Of a stretch of DNA of 64,000 nt, positions 59,301 to 63,335 are shown one piece after another; position 1 is the stretch's first letter, and every line of letters starts with the position of its first letter. The notes below the pieces were generated by a model. That model ran no database searches and was not told where the DNA came from. It saw only the letters and a list, made by a program, of their open reading frames with translations. The stretch is from the NCBI RefSeq assembly GCF_963678635.1, contig NC_087065.1, forward strand, positions 8,937,267 through 9,001,266, in the 5' to 3' direction. Source of the stretch: Symsagittifera roscoffensis. Its lineage: Eukaryota; Xenacoelomorpha; Acoela; Convolutidae. The position numbers were made by a program, and so were the translations under genes.

Positions 59301-61800
59301 ACAGGCCTGCTTCTGGGAGGACATCGAGCCCCTCCCCCCCTCACTCAAACACATGGAGGAACAGGTGTGTAATGTAGGTATTCACATATGTTGGGAGTTT
59401 AGTACAAAGTGGGAGTTAATTACAAAGTTAAGTACAAAATTAGAGTTATTGGGAGTTGAGTACAAATGGACGCTTCGGAGCTTACGCTTGGGAGTAATAA
59501 CTTATTGGGAGCTTACGATTCTTGATTCTGGGTTTTTGATTTGCTTTCAAATGAGTTTGAGGACAAATTTCACCGCCGAACAATGAGAACACATCATGAA
59601 AAAATCAACTAGGTATATTGTTCATATGCTATGAAGATCCGCGTAGCTTATAGTTTTTGATGCTTTAATAATGCAATATTAATCGCATTTTAGTGCGGTC
59701 AAGATACATAATCAGAAATTTTAAGAAAAAATCGATTACAATTATGTCTGTTATCGAATTATCAGAGCATCAATTTATACAATTATCAAAATATTCAATA
59801 TTTTCACCGATACATCTCAGGTTTGGTGTAAAAACTTTCGACCTTTACCAAGCTAAACAACAGTTTTTTGAGCTCATCGATCTGATTTTAATTAGTATAT
59901 GCTTTGGATTCGAATGCTTTGTAGGTTCCGTCGACCGAAAATAGAAGTCCAATCACAATTTAAGACACAAAAAAATGTGAGAGTGAAAACATTTAAGAGT
60001 GAAAAAATACAAAATCTTGAAAGATCATTCAGTACAGTACTAATTGCACAGCAACCAAAAGATCATATCTTTCAACCCATCAGCCCAAAAAATTGAAAAA
60101 GCTCGGAGATATTAGGCGGTTTAACTGATAAAATTCTGGTCACGTTCGCTTTCATGTTCATTACATGAGTTACGATCCTCTATTAATTAATTTTTCGATC
60201 GTTTAAAGTGCTGATTTAAATTATCCGGACAAAACGAACAAAACTTGAATTTTCAAACGCGTTTTTCTCAAATTGGGTTAAGATTAGACAAAAAGTGAAC
60301 AGAACAAAAGTTGCTTGGAATTTCACCAGAATTATTATGGTGCCATTTTTTCTTCGAAATTCTCAACAAAAATTTTCCCCAAAAATGGGTCATTTTGGCT
60401 TTTTTCAATTAATCAAGAATTACGCTGAAAGTATTTTGTTAATTGATAAGAAAATTATATCACAAGAAGTCTCTTACACAGCATAACAAAGTTTCAGAAG
60501 GGTTAAATCTCCAAAAACCAGTATAAGAGAAAAAAAGTTCACTTGATAGTCAATAAATATGATTTTTACTATATAAAACCCAGAATCTGTTTAAAAATAA
60601 ATTTTAAACAATTTGCGCAAATTTTTGGAGATTTAATCCTTCTTAAACTTTGTTGAACTGCGTAAGGGGCTTCCTGTGATATAATTTTCTCATCAATTAA
60701 CAAAATAGTTTCAGCGTAATTCTTGATTAATTGAAAAAAGCCAAAATGACCCATTTTTGGGGTAAATTTTTTTGTTGAGAATTTGGGAGAAAAAAAATGC
60801 ACCATATTAGTTCTGGTGAAATTCTAAGCAACTTTTGTTCACTTCACTTTTTGTCTAATCTTTACCCAATTTGAGAAAAACGCGTTTGAAAATTCAAGTT
60901 TTGTTTGTTTTTTCCGGATAATTTAAATCAGCACTGACTACGACAGAAAAAAGGCAAATTTAGGTTGGTTGGATGCCTTTAATGCCTTTATTTCCCAGAA
61001 ACTTGACGACCTCGTTATGTCTGATTTGAAAATTCAAGGAGACCACTTATTTTTTCTGAAAGCGCTTTTTGCACCAAGAAATTCTTTTTTGAGGGGGAAA
61101 CATTAGCCAAAAAGCAAATTTTTGGTCAGAACCTTCTAAAAAGTGCTAAAAATATTTGGCTGCAATCTAAAAAATTTTCACACATTTGGGTCGTTTTAGA
61201 AAACTAAAGAGAGTTTGGAAAAATCATTCAGTTCAATTCAAAAAAGGTCGACAATGTTTTCGAGCTTATTGAAAATCCGCCACCTTGTGAAAATCCTAGA
61301 TCTACGACTGATCAACCGAGTAATCTTTTGCTCCTTATTTAGAGCCCCCCCCTCTACTAGTAACACAAAAATTTCAGCTATATACACTGTAATTATATTA
61401 CAATGAGGGGGGGGGCTATCATTTTTTGGGGCGGGGGTCAATAATGGTAAACTATTTAATCCCTTTGCAACTTTCGCACTAGGTGCAGAAGCCGACTTAC
61501 TCTGCCTCGGCTATTAGACACAAACTGTTCTGTCCACCCGAGGAGGCTGTGGAAAAATTGAACATGACCGAAAGAATGGCCAAATCCACCCTCAAACTGT
61601 TCAAACACGGCCAGAAGATAGACGAGGAGAAGTACAACAGTCCCAGTGCCAATGGGGAAAATTTGGGTCCCAGACTGGAGGCGGGAATGAGGTCCGACAA
61701 GCAGACGCGAGACTACGCCGACCGGGTGTTCAAGCCGACAGTAATTGTGCTCATGGTTACAAGCGTGTTAATGGTTGCAATCAATGCACTCTTGGAATAG
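17224..61800 (+). CDS. Eight-exon gene: secreted/GPI- or tail-anchored LRR-like surface glycoprotein (span including introns)
   Basis: The predicted exons are 17224-17367, 31956-32109, 41748-41894, 44842-45004, 47461-47641, 58539-58657, 59235-59364 and 61483-61800. They sum to 1356 nt, and every junction keeps phase (0,1,1,2,0,2,0), giving 451 residues and one stop. Residues 1-36 form a signal peptide (core GCLELFLVLVAIPG). Cys57-x-Cys59-x11-Cys71 resembles an LRR N-terminal cap. INIRHNRYIQILKKDSF (about 197-213) fits the LxxNxI pattern of a leucine-rich repeat. Cys291, 294, 312 and 328 resemble a C-terminal cap. Ten N-glycosylation sequons lie at residues 78-373. The hydrophobic segment at 432-450 is followed by a single Glu, so there is no cytoplasmic tail; GPI attachment is possible. 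Exons are GC-rich with C/G-ending codons, introns AT-rich. The function is unknown and the LRR assignment is tentative. Exon 1 is the least certain link. Confidence 0.75.
17431..18121. mobile_element. Further GGCTCTTTTCC/poly-C MITE-like fragments in intron 1
   Basis: A copy at about 17560-17760 carries a C15 run, gtcaaacgtattttact and cataaaattgatgcttatg, then gagaaaaagagcc. Near 17830 and 17945 parts recur in inverted orientation (ggctcttttccagtccc; C run then cccacctcacataagcatc). A short direct repeat, gttaaatatgatgacca, occurs twice around 18010-18055. No gene is seen. Confidence 0.55.
18190..20155 (+). pseudogene. Non-LTR retrotransposon (jockey/CR1-like LINE), internally deleted and frameshifted
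   Basis: An endonuclease piece comes first, with VVYRPPDH (near 18320) and IVGDFHID (near 18425). It is fused by an internal deletion to reverse transcriptase. The RT motifs follow in order: ICKIAKVIALFKSG, NHRSISLLSTISEIFEK, then after a frameshift near 18700 QFGFRPKHSC, LFLDFKKAFDTVD (18840) and GVPQSSVLGPL (19020). After another frameshift at a T run near 19050 come LVADDTAI (19110) and FKYLGIEVD (19320). The catalytic ADD is kept, but several frameshifts prevent a full protein. The 3' end is a short repeat tail (aattcaaattcaattcg, to about 20155), as in CR1/L2-type elements. Confidence 0.85.
19981..20025. repeat. Short ctctaataactcta direct repeat in the LINE 3' region
   Basis: Ctctaataactcta occurs twice within 45 bases in the LINE 3' untranslated part. 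It is probably local replication slippage. Confidence 0.6.
20242..20453. mobile_element. GGCTCTTTTCC-family MITE inserted in the hAT-like element
   Basis: The ends ggttcttttccagtccccc and gggggtgggaaaataaaaaagagcc are inverted repeats. The interior has acaagtgaacaaatttgta and ttttatcctgcaaaa, shared with other copies. Flanks read accaaattg on the left and caattttttt on the right, while the uninterrupted relative near 46185 reads gaccaaaatttttacgc. The insertion point is therefore inside the host element. Confidence 0.7.
20726..20842. other. Short MITE remnant between two elements
   Basis: It contains ttgcaggtgggggaggaagg, then aaaaaagcc and, inverted, ggcttttttcagtcc. This is a collapsed copy of the GGCTCTTTTCC family or part of the outer edge of the following palindrome. 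Confidence 0.4.
20843..22700. repeat. Giant imperfect inverted repeat (~1.86 kb)
   Basis: The left arm, about 20843-21640, and the right arm, about 21820-22700, are reverse complements over roughly 800 bp, with scattered mismatches and indels. Matching landmarks are ttcccaaatggcata/tgccatttgggaa, gtgagaaagttagtcaag/cttgactaactttctcac, acaagcttgcggttattgat/atcaataaccgcaagcttgt, and tgttttgtcagctttctcct/aggagaaagctgacaaaaca. The central spacer is about 180 bp. The right arm holds a short open frame (21808-22047) that the left arm breaks with a stop and an indel. I see no transposase. It could be a foldback element or a source of hairpin RNA. Confidence 0.85.
22701..23179. other. Intron 1 sequence, no supported feature
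   Basis: This is a moderately complex, non-coding stretch. I see no long open frame, tandem repeat or recognisable element. Confidence 0.4.
23180..24120. repeat. Old ~1 kb direct duplication, copy 1
   Basis: Collinear but diverged matches link this to 29200-30250. Examples are tttccgacgcaaccattaga/cttccgacgtagccgccgga, cactacctaccatatccaaag/caacctaccatccccccaag, cttccctcaa/cttccctcgc and ggggtcaccaggggtc/ggggtcaaaaggcc. It is more GC-rich than its surroundings. Neither copy has a sustained reading frame. It is probably a decayed dispersed element. Confidence 0.5.
24121..26736. other. Intron 1 sequence without recognisable genes
   Basis: AT-rich DNA with frequent A and T runs. The longest open frames (near 24539-24760 and 24969-25223) are T/A-run driven, show no domain and have no splice or codon-bias support. 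I see nothing else to annotate. Confidence 0.45.
26737..27141. repeat. Near-perfect long hairpin (~180 bp arms, 35 bp loop)
   Basis: The left arm 26737-26918 starts taatttgttaattgaacatg and ends ccatttttcagtatcaat. The right arm 26954-27141 starts attgatactgaaaaatgg and ends catgttcaattaacaattt. Pairing is almost complete apart from a few substitutions and small indels near 26790 and 26880-26900. The arms are rich in GGTC/GACC words (ggtcgtctttggtcaacctt). No terminal target duplication is evident and there is no coding capacity. Confidence 0.9.
27142..28012. other. Intron 1 sequence; one MITE end, otherwise nothing
   Basis: Near 27315-27345, tggaatgggggataaaaaagagccagc is the right end of a GGCTCTTTTCC-family element. 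The rest has no recognisable feature. Confidence 0.4.
28013..28180. mobile_element. Diverged GGCTCTTTTCC-family MITE fragment
   Basis: It begins gggctattttccagcc and keeps the family interior in order: a T-rich run, aactgcattgaaa, catgtcagcgtgacaa and cttacaacattttttatg. The right end is not clear. Confidence 0.5.
28181..29199. other. GC-richer intron block of unknown origin
   Basis: Parts of 28245-28880 have higher complexity and GC than the surroundings. A 16 bp inverted repeat (ttaactagctgccact near 28797; gtggcacttagttaa near 28866) brackets about 50 bp. The block ccgctaagt occurs twice (near 28248 and 28472). I considered LTR fragments, but no reverse-transcriptase neighbour or TG...CA ends support that. 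Confidence 0.3.
29200..30250. repeat. Old ~1 kb direct duplication, copy 2
   Basis: This is the partner of 23180-24120. Internally, a motif like caagtttcat followed by an ATCGGA-type word recurs about every 300 bp (29562, 29858, 30150), suggesting an older internal repeat structure. No intact reading frame is present. Confidence 0.5.
30251..31283. other. Intron 1 sequence, no supported feature
   Basis: AT-rich with long A and T runs. Open frames near 30300-30570 overlap on both strands and show no domain. I see nothing to annotate. Confidence 0.4.
31284..31525. mobile_element. hAT-like MITE, uninterrupted copy
   Basis: The left end cagggacggatctag and right end ctaaatccgctggtg are imperfect inverted repeats (about 10 of 15 positions). 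The interior has gtcgacc ... ggtcgaac, ctgagctctcccaaatcac, tataaagacc and G/C runs. Flanks gcccgaat and gtcagaat match at 6 of 8 positions, compatible with a decayed 8 bp target duplication. However, the copy ending at 20725 is also followed by tcaga, so the duplication is not secure. The copy ends about 430 bases before exon 2. Confidence 0.6.
31956..32109 (+). CDS. Exon 2: Cys-rich N-terminal cap
   Basis: The acceptor is ttgtctgtctag and the donor is the strong gtaagt. The exon encodes 51 residues plus one base. CYCDSRERGAMVVGCDVFSL has the C-x-C...C spacing seen at the N-terminal caps of leucine-rich-repeat ectodomains. One sequon (NRT) is present. The exon is strikingly GC-rich in an AT-rich region, and its third codon positions favour C and G. 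Confidence 0.8.
32110..32699. other. Start of intron 2; small repeat fragment only
   Basis: Just after the exon a C-rich run of ccatccccc words occurs (32140-32165). Near 32340, tttgtcgacc ... aggtcgaccaaatcg is a fragment of the hAT-like family interior. Otherwise nothing is recognised. Confidence 0.4.
32700..33040. repeat. Diverged copy of the gcgcgatatatttcgcg dispersed family
   Basis: It matches the copies at 34030 and 34561 in order: ttgagcttaaattttgaaa, ctgtgatcgtttttt, taatttgggataa and cgcgcagaagttttgctc. It is too decayed to define ends. Confidence 0.45.
33211..33405. mobile_element. 195 bp MITE with perfect 26 bp terminal inverted repeats
   Basis: The first 26 bases (33211-33236, containing attacgaggccaaactg) are the exact reverse complement of the last 26 (33380-33405, containing cagtttggcctcgtaat). 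The interior holds gtatgttcctgggttgcagag and one gcggaatcca word, both also present in the larger element at 62342-62990. It is therefore an internally deleted relative. It has no coding capacity. Confidence 0.9.
33801..34000. other. Assembly gap (200 N)
   Basis: There are exactly 200 unknown bases, a common placeholder length, so the true distance may differ. It lies in intron 2 and does not affect any predicted exon. Confidence 0.95.
34030..35020. repeat. Two tandem copies (~530 bp) of the gcgcgatatatttcgcg dispersed family
   Basis: Copy 1 begins attgttgtcctgagctcaag (34037) and copy 2 attgttgtcctgagcttaaa (34569). Both continue with gccattttggccaatttgg, gcgcgatatattt, a T/A-rich middle, a small hairpin cassette (tcaggcttt/cgccctga or tcagggcttcaccctga) and gatacga(a/g)cagt. 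Related copies occur at 36520, 38310 (reverse) and, weaker, near 42750, 49080, 50100 and 51170. No coding capacity; the class is unknown. Confidence 0.75.
35410..36245. repeat. Self-complementary TAATCGATTATAAT-rich region, interrupted
   Basis: Words such as attataatcgattat and gattataatcgatta recur many times on both sides (35460-35600 and 35960-36240), so the DNA can pair with itself in many registers. The middle (35697-35945) is a hAT-like insertion. The same word cluster appears at 63850-64000. Confidence 0.7.
35697..35945. mobile_element. hAT-like MITE copy (partial) inside the AT-palindrome region
   Basis: It starts caccagcggatatagg, matching the right terminus of the 31284 copy in reverse. 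It carries family blocks: ggtcaaaatttttcaaaaag, tttttggcccgttttttg and cttgggagagcttgg. The opposite end is not recognisable. Confidence 0.55.
36520..36960. repeat. Copy of the gcgcgatatatttcgcg dispersed family
   Basis: It contains tttttgtcctgagctgata, ggtggtcatttttcataaag, gccaatttgggacaattaa and cgcgcgacatatta, then tatatggcgagtggggg, in the same order as at 34030. Confidence 0.65.
36961..38309. other. Intron 2 sequence with weak family remnants
   Basis: Parts near 37480-37560 and 37770-37920 resemble the dispersed family (gaagatatcgactctctgag; cacaacaaaatcgttccaaat). There is no gene. Open frames here are short and T/A-run driven. Confidence 0.35.
38310..38905 (-). repeat. Reverse-orientation copy of the dispersed family
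   Basis: Read on the minus strand it follows the 34030 order. On the plus strand it begins with gctcgtatcagggcgaagct and ctgaatgttccgactg. It runs through gcgcgaaatatatcgcgcg and ccaaattggccaaaat, and ends at a second ctcgtataagggcgaggccc cassette near 38850. A third cassette follows at 38944. The forward and reverse copies are therefore several kb apart in the same intron. Confidence 0.7.
38906..39930. other. Intron 2 sequence, mostly featureless
   Basis: Near 38940-39015, ctgccttttaagg occurs twice with ttccga. The remainder has no recognisable feature. Confidence 0.35.
39931..41555. mobile_element. ~1.6 kb element bounded by inverted repeats with CTTGCAAG words
   Basis: The left end gccaac is followed by ctagtcgatagccaatg and ttatcttgcaa, with aagattcttgcaa and acttgcaagatcttacaag inside. 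The right end, in reverse, shows attggctatcgactag and gttggc, preceded by atcttgcaagatcttgcaag. The outer 35-45 bp are inverted copies, and the inner neighbourhoods hold clustered CTTGCAAG words that could be transposase-binding subterminal repeats. No transposase frame is seen in the interior, and no clean target duplication is found. Confidence 0.65.
41005..41410. repeat. Diverged direct repeat inside the 1.6 kb element
   Basis: Cagctagcagtctggatgta (near 41015) and cagctagcgggctgtatgta (near 41331) head two ~85 bp segments that continue with related words (tggtttgctag/tggcttgctat). The period is about 318 bp. Confidence 0.6.
41748..41894 (+). CDS. Exon 3, ending at a GC splice donor
   Basis: After the acceptor gcgcgtgtttag, the phase-1 frame reads LKQLRALMLRENRAAIRL and ends in INRSQP, with sequons NDS and NRS. 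Directly after CCAG comes gctaga, so the open frame stops (TAG) unless splicing occurs at CAG|gc. A GC donor gives exactly the single G that exon 4 needs (G|AC for Asp). No GT donor nearby gives an open, phase-matched join. Confidence 0.75.
41895..44841. other. Intron 3, no supported gene
   Basis: It begins gctaga after exon 3 and ends tttctacag. A C12 run lies at 41924. A hairpin cassette of the dispersed family (ctcgtatcggggcc) is near 42762. The short direct repeat aatccgagaacta occurs near 43425-43460. Nothing coding is recognised. Confidence 0.4.
44842..45004 (+). CDS. Exon 4: glycosylation-rich segment
   Basis: The acceptor is gttttctacag and the donor is cAG|gtcaac, a weak match to consensus. 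The exon encodes about 53 residues with four sequons packed within 15 residues (NLS, NGT, NMT, NVT). It ends in TNVTINIRHN, the first half of an LRR-like motif that continues in exon 5. Codon use is biased to C/G endings. Confidence 0.8.
45122..45415. repeat. 59 bp minisatellite, about five copies
   Basis: Units run ttgggc(g/a)cctttgaa, then atttggcggaaaaa, then cttcaacggccaaaaa or ctttaacggccaaaaa, with 59 bases per period. For the first four units, variants alternate (gcgcctttgaaaat versus gcacctttgaacat), hinting at a 118 bp dimer unit. The period is not a multiple of three, so it does not encode a protein repeat. It begins about 115 bases after exon 4. Confidence 0.9.
45780..46011. mobile_element. 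hAT-like MITE copy with a well-preserved right terminus
   Basis: The right end ctagatccgcccctg is the exact reverse complement of caggggcggatctag. The interior keeps ggtcaaaattttccagaaag, attttggcctg, gctttgggagagcttg and a C13 run. The left end is unclear. Confidence 0.6.
46100..46320. repeat. Fragment of the hAT-like family
   Basis: Cactataaagatctcattttgacc, ggcaaattgttgg and gacctaaaaattgcgttt match the interior of the 18122-20725 element. It serves as the uninterrupted reference for the MITE insertion at 20242. Confidence 0.5.
46321..47460. other. Remainder of intron 4
   Basis: A short repeat, tttgtcagtttctg, occurs three times at 46555-46610. AT-rich sequence rich in ataat words precedes the exon 5 acceptor. 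No gene is visible. Confidence 0.4.
47461..47641 (+). CDS. Exon 5: LRR-like segment and acidic loop
   Basis: The acceptor is tttttgtgctgcag and the donor is AAG|gtaagc. The exon completes an Arg codon and continues YIQILKKDSFMYLGRVRKLC, compatible with a leucine-rich repeat. This is followed by LPPNLYLVEYGSL and an acidic glycine-rich loop (SDEGDEGGGC). Both cysteines would be extracellular. Confidence 0.8.
47642..52160. other. First part of intron 5
   Basis: No gene. Weak copies of the dispersed family lie near 49080-49330, 50000-50400 and 50820-51480 (gtttgggataatt; attaacattagcgtatggg). Small local repeats are ccataacaaa words near 49630-49700 and gttttgtagct three times near 50520-50575. 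Confidence 0.4.
52161..52260. repeat. Twin-hairpin T-rich insert of the higher-order unit
   Basis: The non-monomer part of each unit holds two perfect hairpins. CCTGTTT ... AAACAGG is at 52176-52197. CCAGAT-gaa-ATCTGG is at 52222-52236, with T10-12 on both sides. They recur in the other units; only the copy near 55360 shows a change in the second stem (atctgt). Role unknown; it may be the remains of a small element captured by the satellite. Confidence 0.75.
52161..57410. repeat. Higher-order satellite: ~1.16 kb units of ~171 bp monomers, inside intron 5
   Basis: Units begin atagagcaataacttcc at 52161, 52980, 54141, 55299 and 56460, so the full periods are 1161, 1158 and 1161 bp. Within a full unit, monomers share ctcaaaaactaccc, gtttaatcgata, ccaggttgtaggaa and cttaggaaaagtca. 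Monomer spacing is 168-173 bp (for example 53300, 53472, 53645, 53816, 53984), with one more divergent first monomer and a ~120 bp T-rich insert. The first unit is 819 bp, shorter by 342 bp, which is exactly two 171 bp monomers. The last unit lacks its final monomer. Units differ from one another at very few bases. No open frame of interest. Confidence 0.95.
57411..58538. other. End of intron 5
   Basis: After the satellite decays, the sequence holds agctttcagctgggcccct (57652) and two related agctttagctgggcc words. These are followed by featureless AT-rich DNA up to the T-rich exon 6 acceptor. Confidence 0.4.
57724..57951. repeat. 116 bp tandem duplication
   Basis: The block beginning tcgcgcatcagaacaacaaa at 57724 repeats at 57840 with few changes. 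It ends tttctgaagtcatggga in both copies. Confidence 0.9.
58539..58657 (+). CDS. Exon 6: Cys-rich C-terminal cap, first half
   Basis: The acceptor is a T-rich tract ending ctag and the donor is the strong gtgagt. The exon encodes VLANFSDLAVRDLWVEGKCK and then EFVCQLCFMHQFGLH. Spacing of the three cysteines resembles an LRR C-terminal capping domain. One sequon (NFS) is present. The phase-2 end matches exon 7. Confidence 0.8.
58940..59155. repeat. ~30 bp minisatellite in intron 6
   Basis: Units resemble aaaatttggtcgagaaag followed by tcgaaacatatc. At least three good copies lie at 59055-59145 and more degenerate ones from 58945. The repeat fills over a third of the 577-base intron and ends about 80 bases before exon 7. 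Confidence 0.8.
59235..59364 (+). CDS. Exon 7: Cys-rich C-terminal cap, second half
   Basis: The acceptor is gtggttag and the donor is cag|gtgtgt. The exon encodes YDDNVTELCAEENLEKPYN and then RQACFWEDIEPLPP, adding two cysteines and one sequon (NVT). Only 577 bases separate it from exon 6, the shortest intron of the gene, and that intron carries a minisatellite. Confidence 0.8.
59365..60206. other. First part of intron 7
   Basis: A local run of gggagtt-type words (ttgggagtttagtacaaag) lies at 59393-59520, directly after the exon. Otherwise there is no recognisable feature and no gene. Confidence 0.4.
60207..60938. repeat. Long inverted repeat (~310 bp arms)
   Basis: The left arm starts agtgctgatttaaattatcc and the right arm ends ggataatttaaatcagcact. 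Inside, tcaaacgcgtttttctcaaa/tttgagaaaaacgcgtttga and aaaatgggtcattttggctt/aagccaaaatgacccatttt also pair. The spacer is about 100 bp (60518-60624). Mismatches are scattered, so the structure is not recent. No coding frame or target duplication is evident. Confidence 0.9.
60939..61310. mobile_element. Decayed hAT-like MITE just upstream of exon 8
   Basis: From about 61088, ttggtcagaacc, gtgctaaaaatat, ggtcgac and aaaatccgcca follow the family order. The end cctagatctacgactg is a degraded form of cctagatccgcccctg. 60939-61087 holds nothing recognisable. The copy ends 170 bases before the exon 8 acceptor. Confidence 0.45.
61483..61800 (+). CDS. Exon 8: juxtamembrane region and hydrophobic C-terminus with stop
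   Basis: The acceptor is ctttcgcactag, phase 0. The exon encodes 105 residues: one Cys (LFCPPEE), a sequon (NMT), a long charged hydrophilic stretch, then TVIVLMVTSVLMVAINALLE and a stop. A hydrophobic segment at the extreme C-terminus fits either a GPI-attachment signal (with a candidate site in the preceding small/polar residues) or a type I membrane anchor lacking a tail. No clear polyadenylation signal follows within the first ~500 bases. Confidence 0.85.
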   Translation: MQKPTYSASAIRHKLFCPPEEAVEKLNMTERMAKSTLKLFKHGQKIDEEKYNSPSANGENLGPRLEAGMRSDKQTRDYADRVFKPTVIVLMVTSVLMVAINALLE

Positions 61801-62341
61801 ACGGAAAAAGTCATTATTACAAAAAAAAAGAACCTTGTTTTCATGTTAGAAAAGATAAAAAGTTCGATGGAACTCAGGAGAAAACGCATGAATTGGTGAT
61901 AATAATTATATCAAAATTAACAATGAAGAATTGGAACCGTAATTATTTAACTATATAAAACCTATAAAAATAATGATGATGGGCTAACAAGAAAATTGAT
62001 GAAAAGTCAACTAATTGTTAAATTATTTATGTTTTATGTCAATTAGCAGCAAAAACTTAAGATTTGTGACATATCAACTCAAGTTTAAAAAAGTTTTTTT
62101 TCAAACAACGTCTTCAGCTTTACAGCGACCTCTGTGGCTAAGAAAGGTACCAGAATAGTATTCCATGGCAACACACGCCAAAGGGCCTTCAAACAATTGG
62201 TGTGATTAATTAAGTAAATCCTGGTATCACCTATCAGACCTATAAATTGGTAATTCAAGACCGGTGGGACTGGAAAAAAAACATCACAAAAAGCGCGAAA
62301 CTAGTGCGACTGAAAATTAGGAATTCCGTAACGGCGCTACT
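61801..62341. other. 3' flank of the split gene
   Basis: It presumably contains the 3' untranslated region, but no canonical AATAAA is seen close to the stop. AT-rich sequence, then a short more complex stretch near 62105-62280 with no feature I can name. Confidence 0.4.
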
Positions 62342-62990
62342 TTATTACGCGGCAAAACTGTTCACTGGATAGGCGCACAATTTTGCGTCTGTATGTTCCT
62401 GGATTTCAGAGATAGTCTTAGAACATGGTCCAAAATGAACTTGGATTCCATTTACAAAACTTCAGTGGATTCCGCGTACAAATACCTGTAAGGTAAAGTT
62501 TGTCGGCACATTGATTTTCTTGCGGTTTCCGCAACGCGCAAATATATGTAGTTGTTCCGGATTCCGCAAATGTAAGCGGATTCCGCAAATGTAACAAATG
62601 TAAGTGGATTCCGCAAATTTATTCGGATTCCGCTTACACTTTGTGGAATCCGCTCACAATTTGCGGATTGCGCTTACAATTTGCGGATTCCTTTTACAGT
62701 TGCGGATTCCGCTACAGCTTAAGTTTTCTAAACACATATATTATTGTTTGTTCATGGATTCCACGAACTGGTTCCGGAATCCACACATTTTGTTGCGGAT
62801 TCCGCAAAGTTGCCTTTTTTTGAAGCAATTTTGAGCAATACAATTTTTTGGCTCTTTGACTTGGAATCCGAAACAGCAGAGAAGATCAAAGAAAACCAGT
62901 AATGTTGCGGATTCCGCGACAAATCTGATTTTTGACTGTTGCGAAATTCGTTTAAAAGTCACAAAGCGCACAGTTTGGCCTCTTAATGTA
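62342..62990. mobile_element. ~650 bp relative of the 195 bp MITE, with GGATTCCGC repeats
   Basis: The left end tattacgcggcaaaactg and right end cagtttggcctcttaatgta are imperfect inverted repeats related to those at 33211-33405. Ctggataggc and gtatgttcctgg are shared inside the left end. The interior contains about ten copies of a ~19-21 bp motif around ggattccgcaaatgtaa, in both orientations (62466-62915). Such clustered motifs resemble subterminal transposase-binding repeats. No transposase frame is seen. Confidence 0.7.
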
Positions 62991-63039
62991 TAAAAAAACG
63001 CAGCGAGTAACGCGATAGAAAAAAAAATATTTTTTCTTG

Positions 63040-63335
63040 AATCACTCTGTCAAAATTTTTTCTTAAAACGCGCCGTCAAAAGAATTTCTACGGTCGCATC
63101 ATCAAAGTTTTTTTCTGAAGCCGCACCGCCAAAGTTTTTTCTTAAGTCTGTTGTCTAGTTGCGCCGCATGTCTTTTTTTAAGTCTCGCAGTCAGTCTTTT
63201 CTTAGTTCGCGCCGCAAAATTCTTCTAATGTCATGACGCCAAGGTCCTGTCCTTTGTCGCACCGCGGCTTAATGTCTTTTCTTAAGCCACCGCCAAACCT
63301 AGCAACCTAGCAGTTCTTTTTCTTATGTCGCAGAA
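63040..63335. repeat. Degenerate ~35 bp minisatellite
   Basis: Variants of ttttcttaagtc and gcgccgc/caccgcc followed by aaagttttt recur about eight times. The units are loosely spaced and diverged. Confidence 0.6.

Noticed and set aside
61801-62330. Polyadenylation site of the split gene
   Set aside because: Only A-rich and tataaa-like words are present near the stop. No canonical signal could be chosen with confidence.
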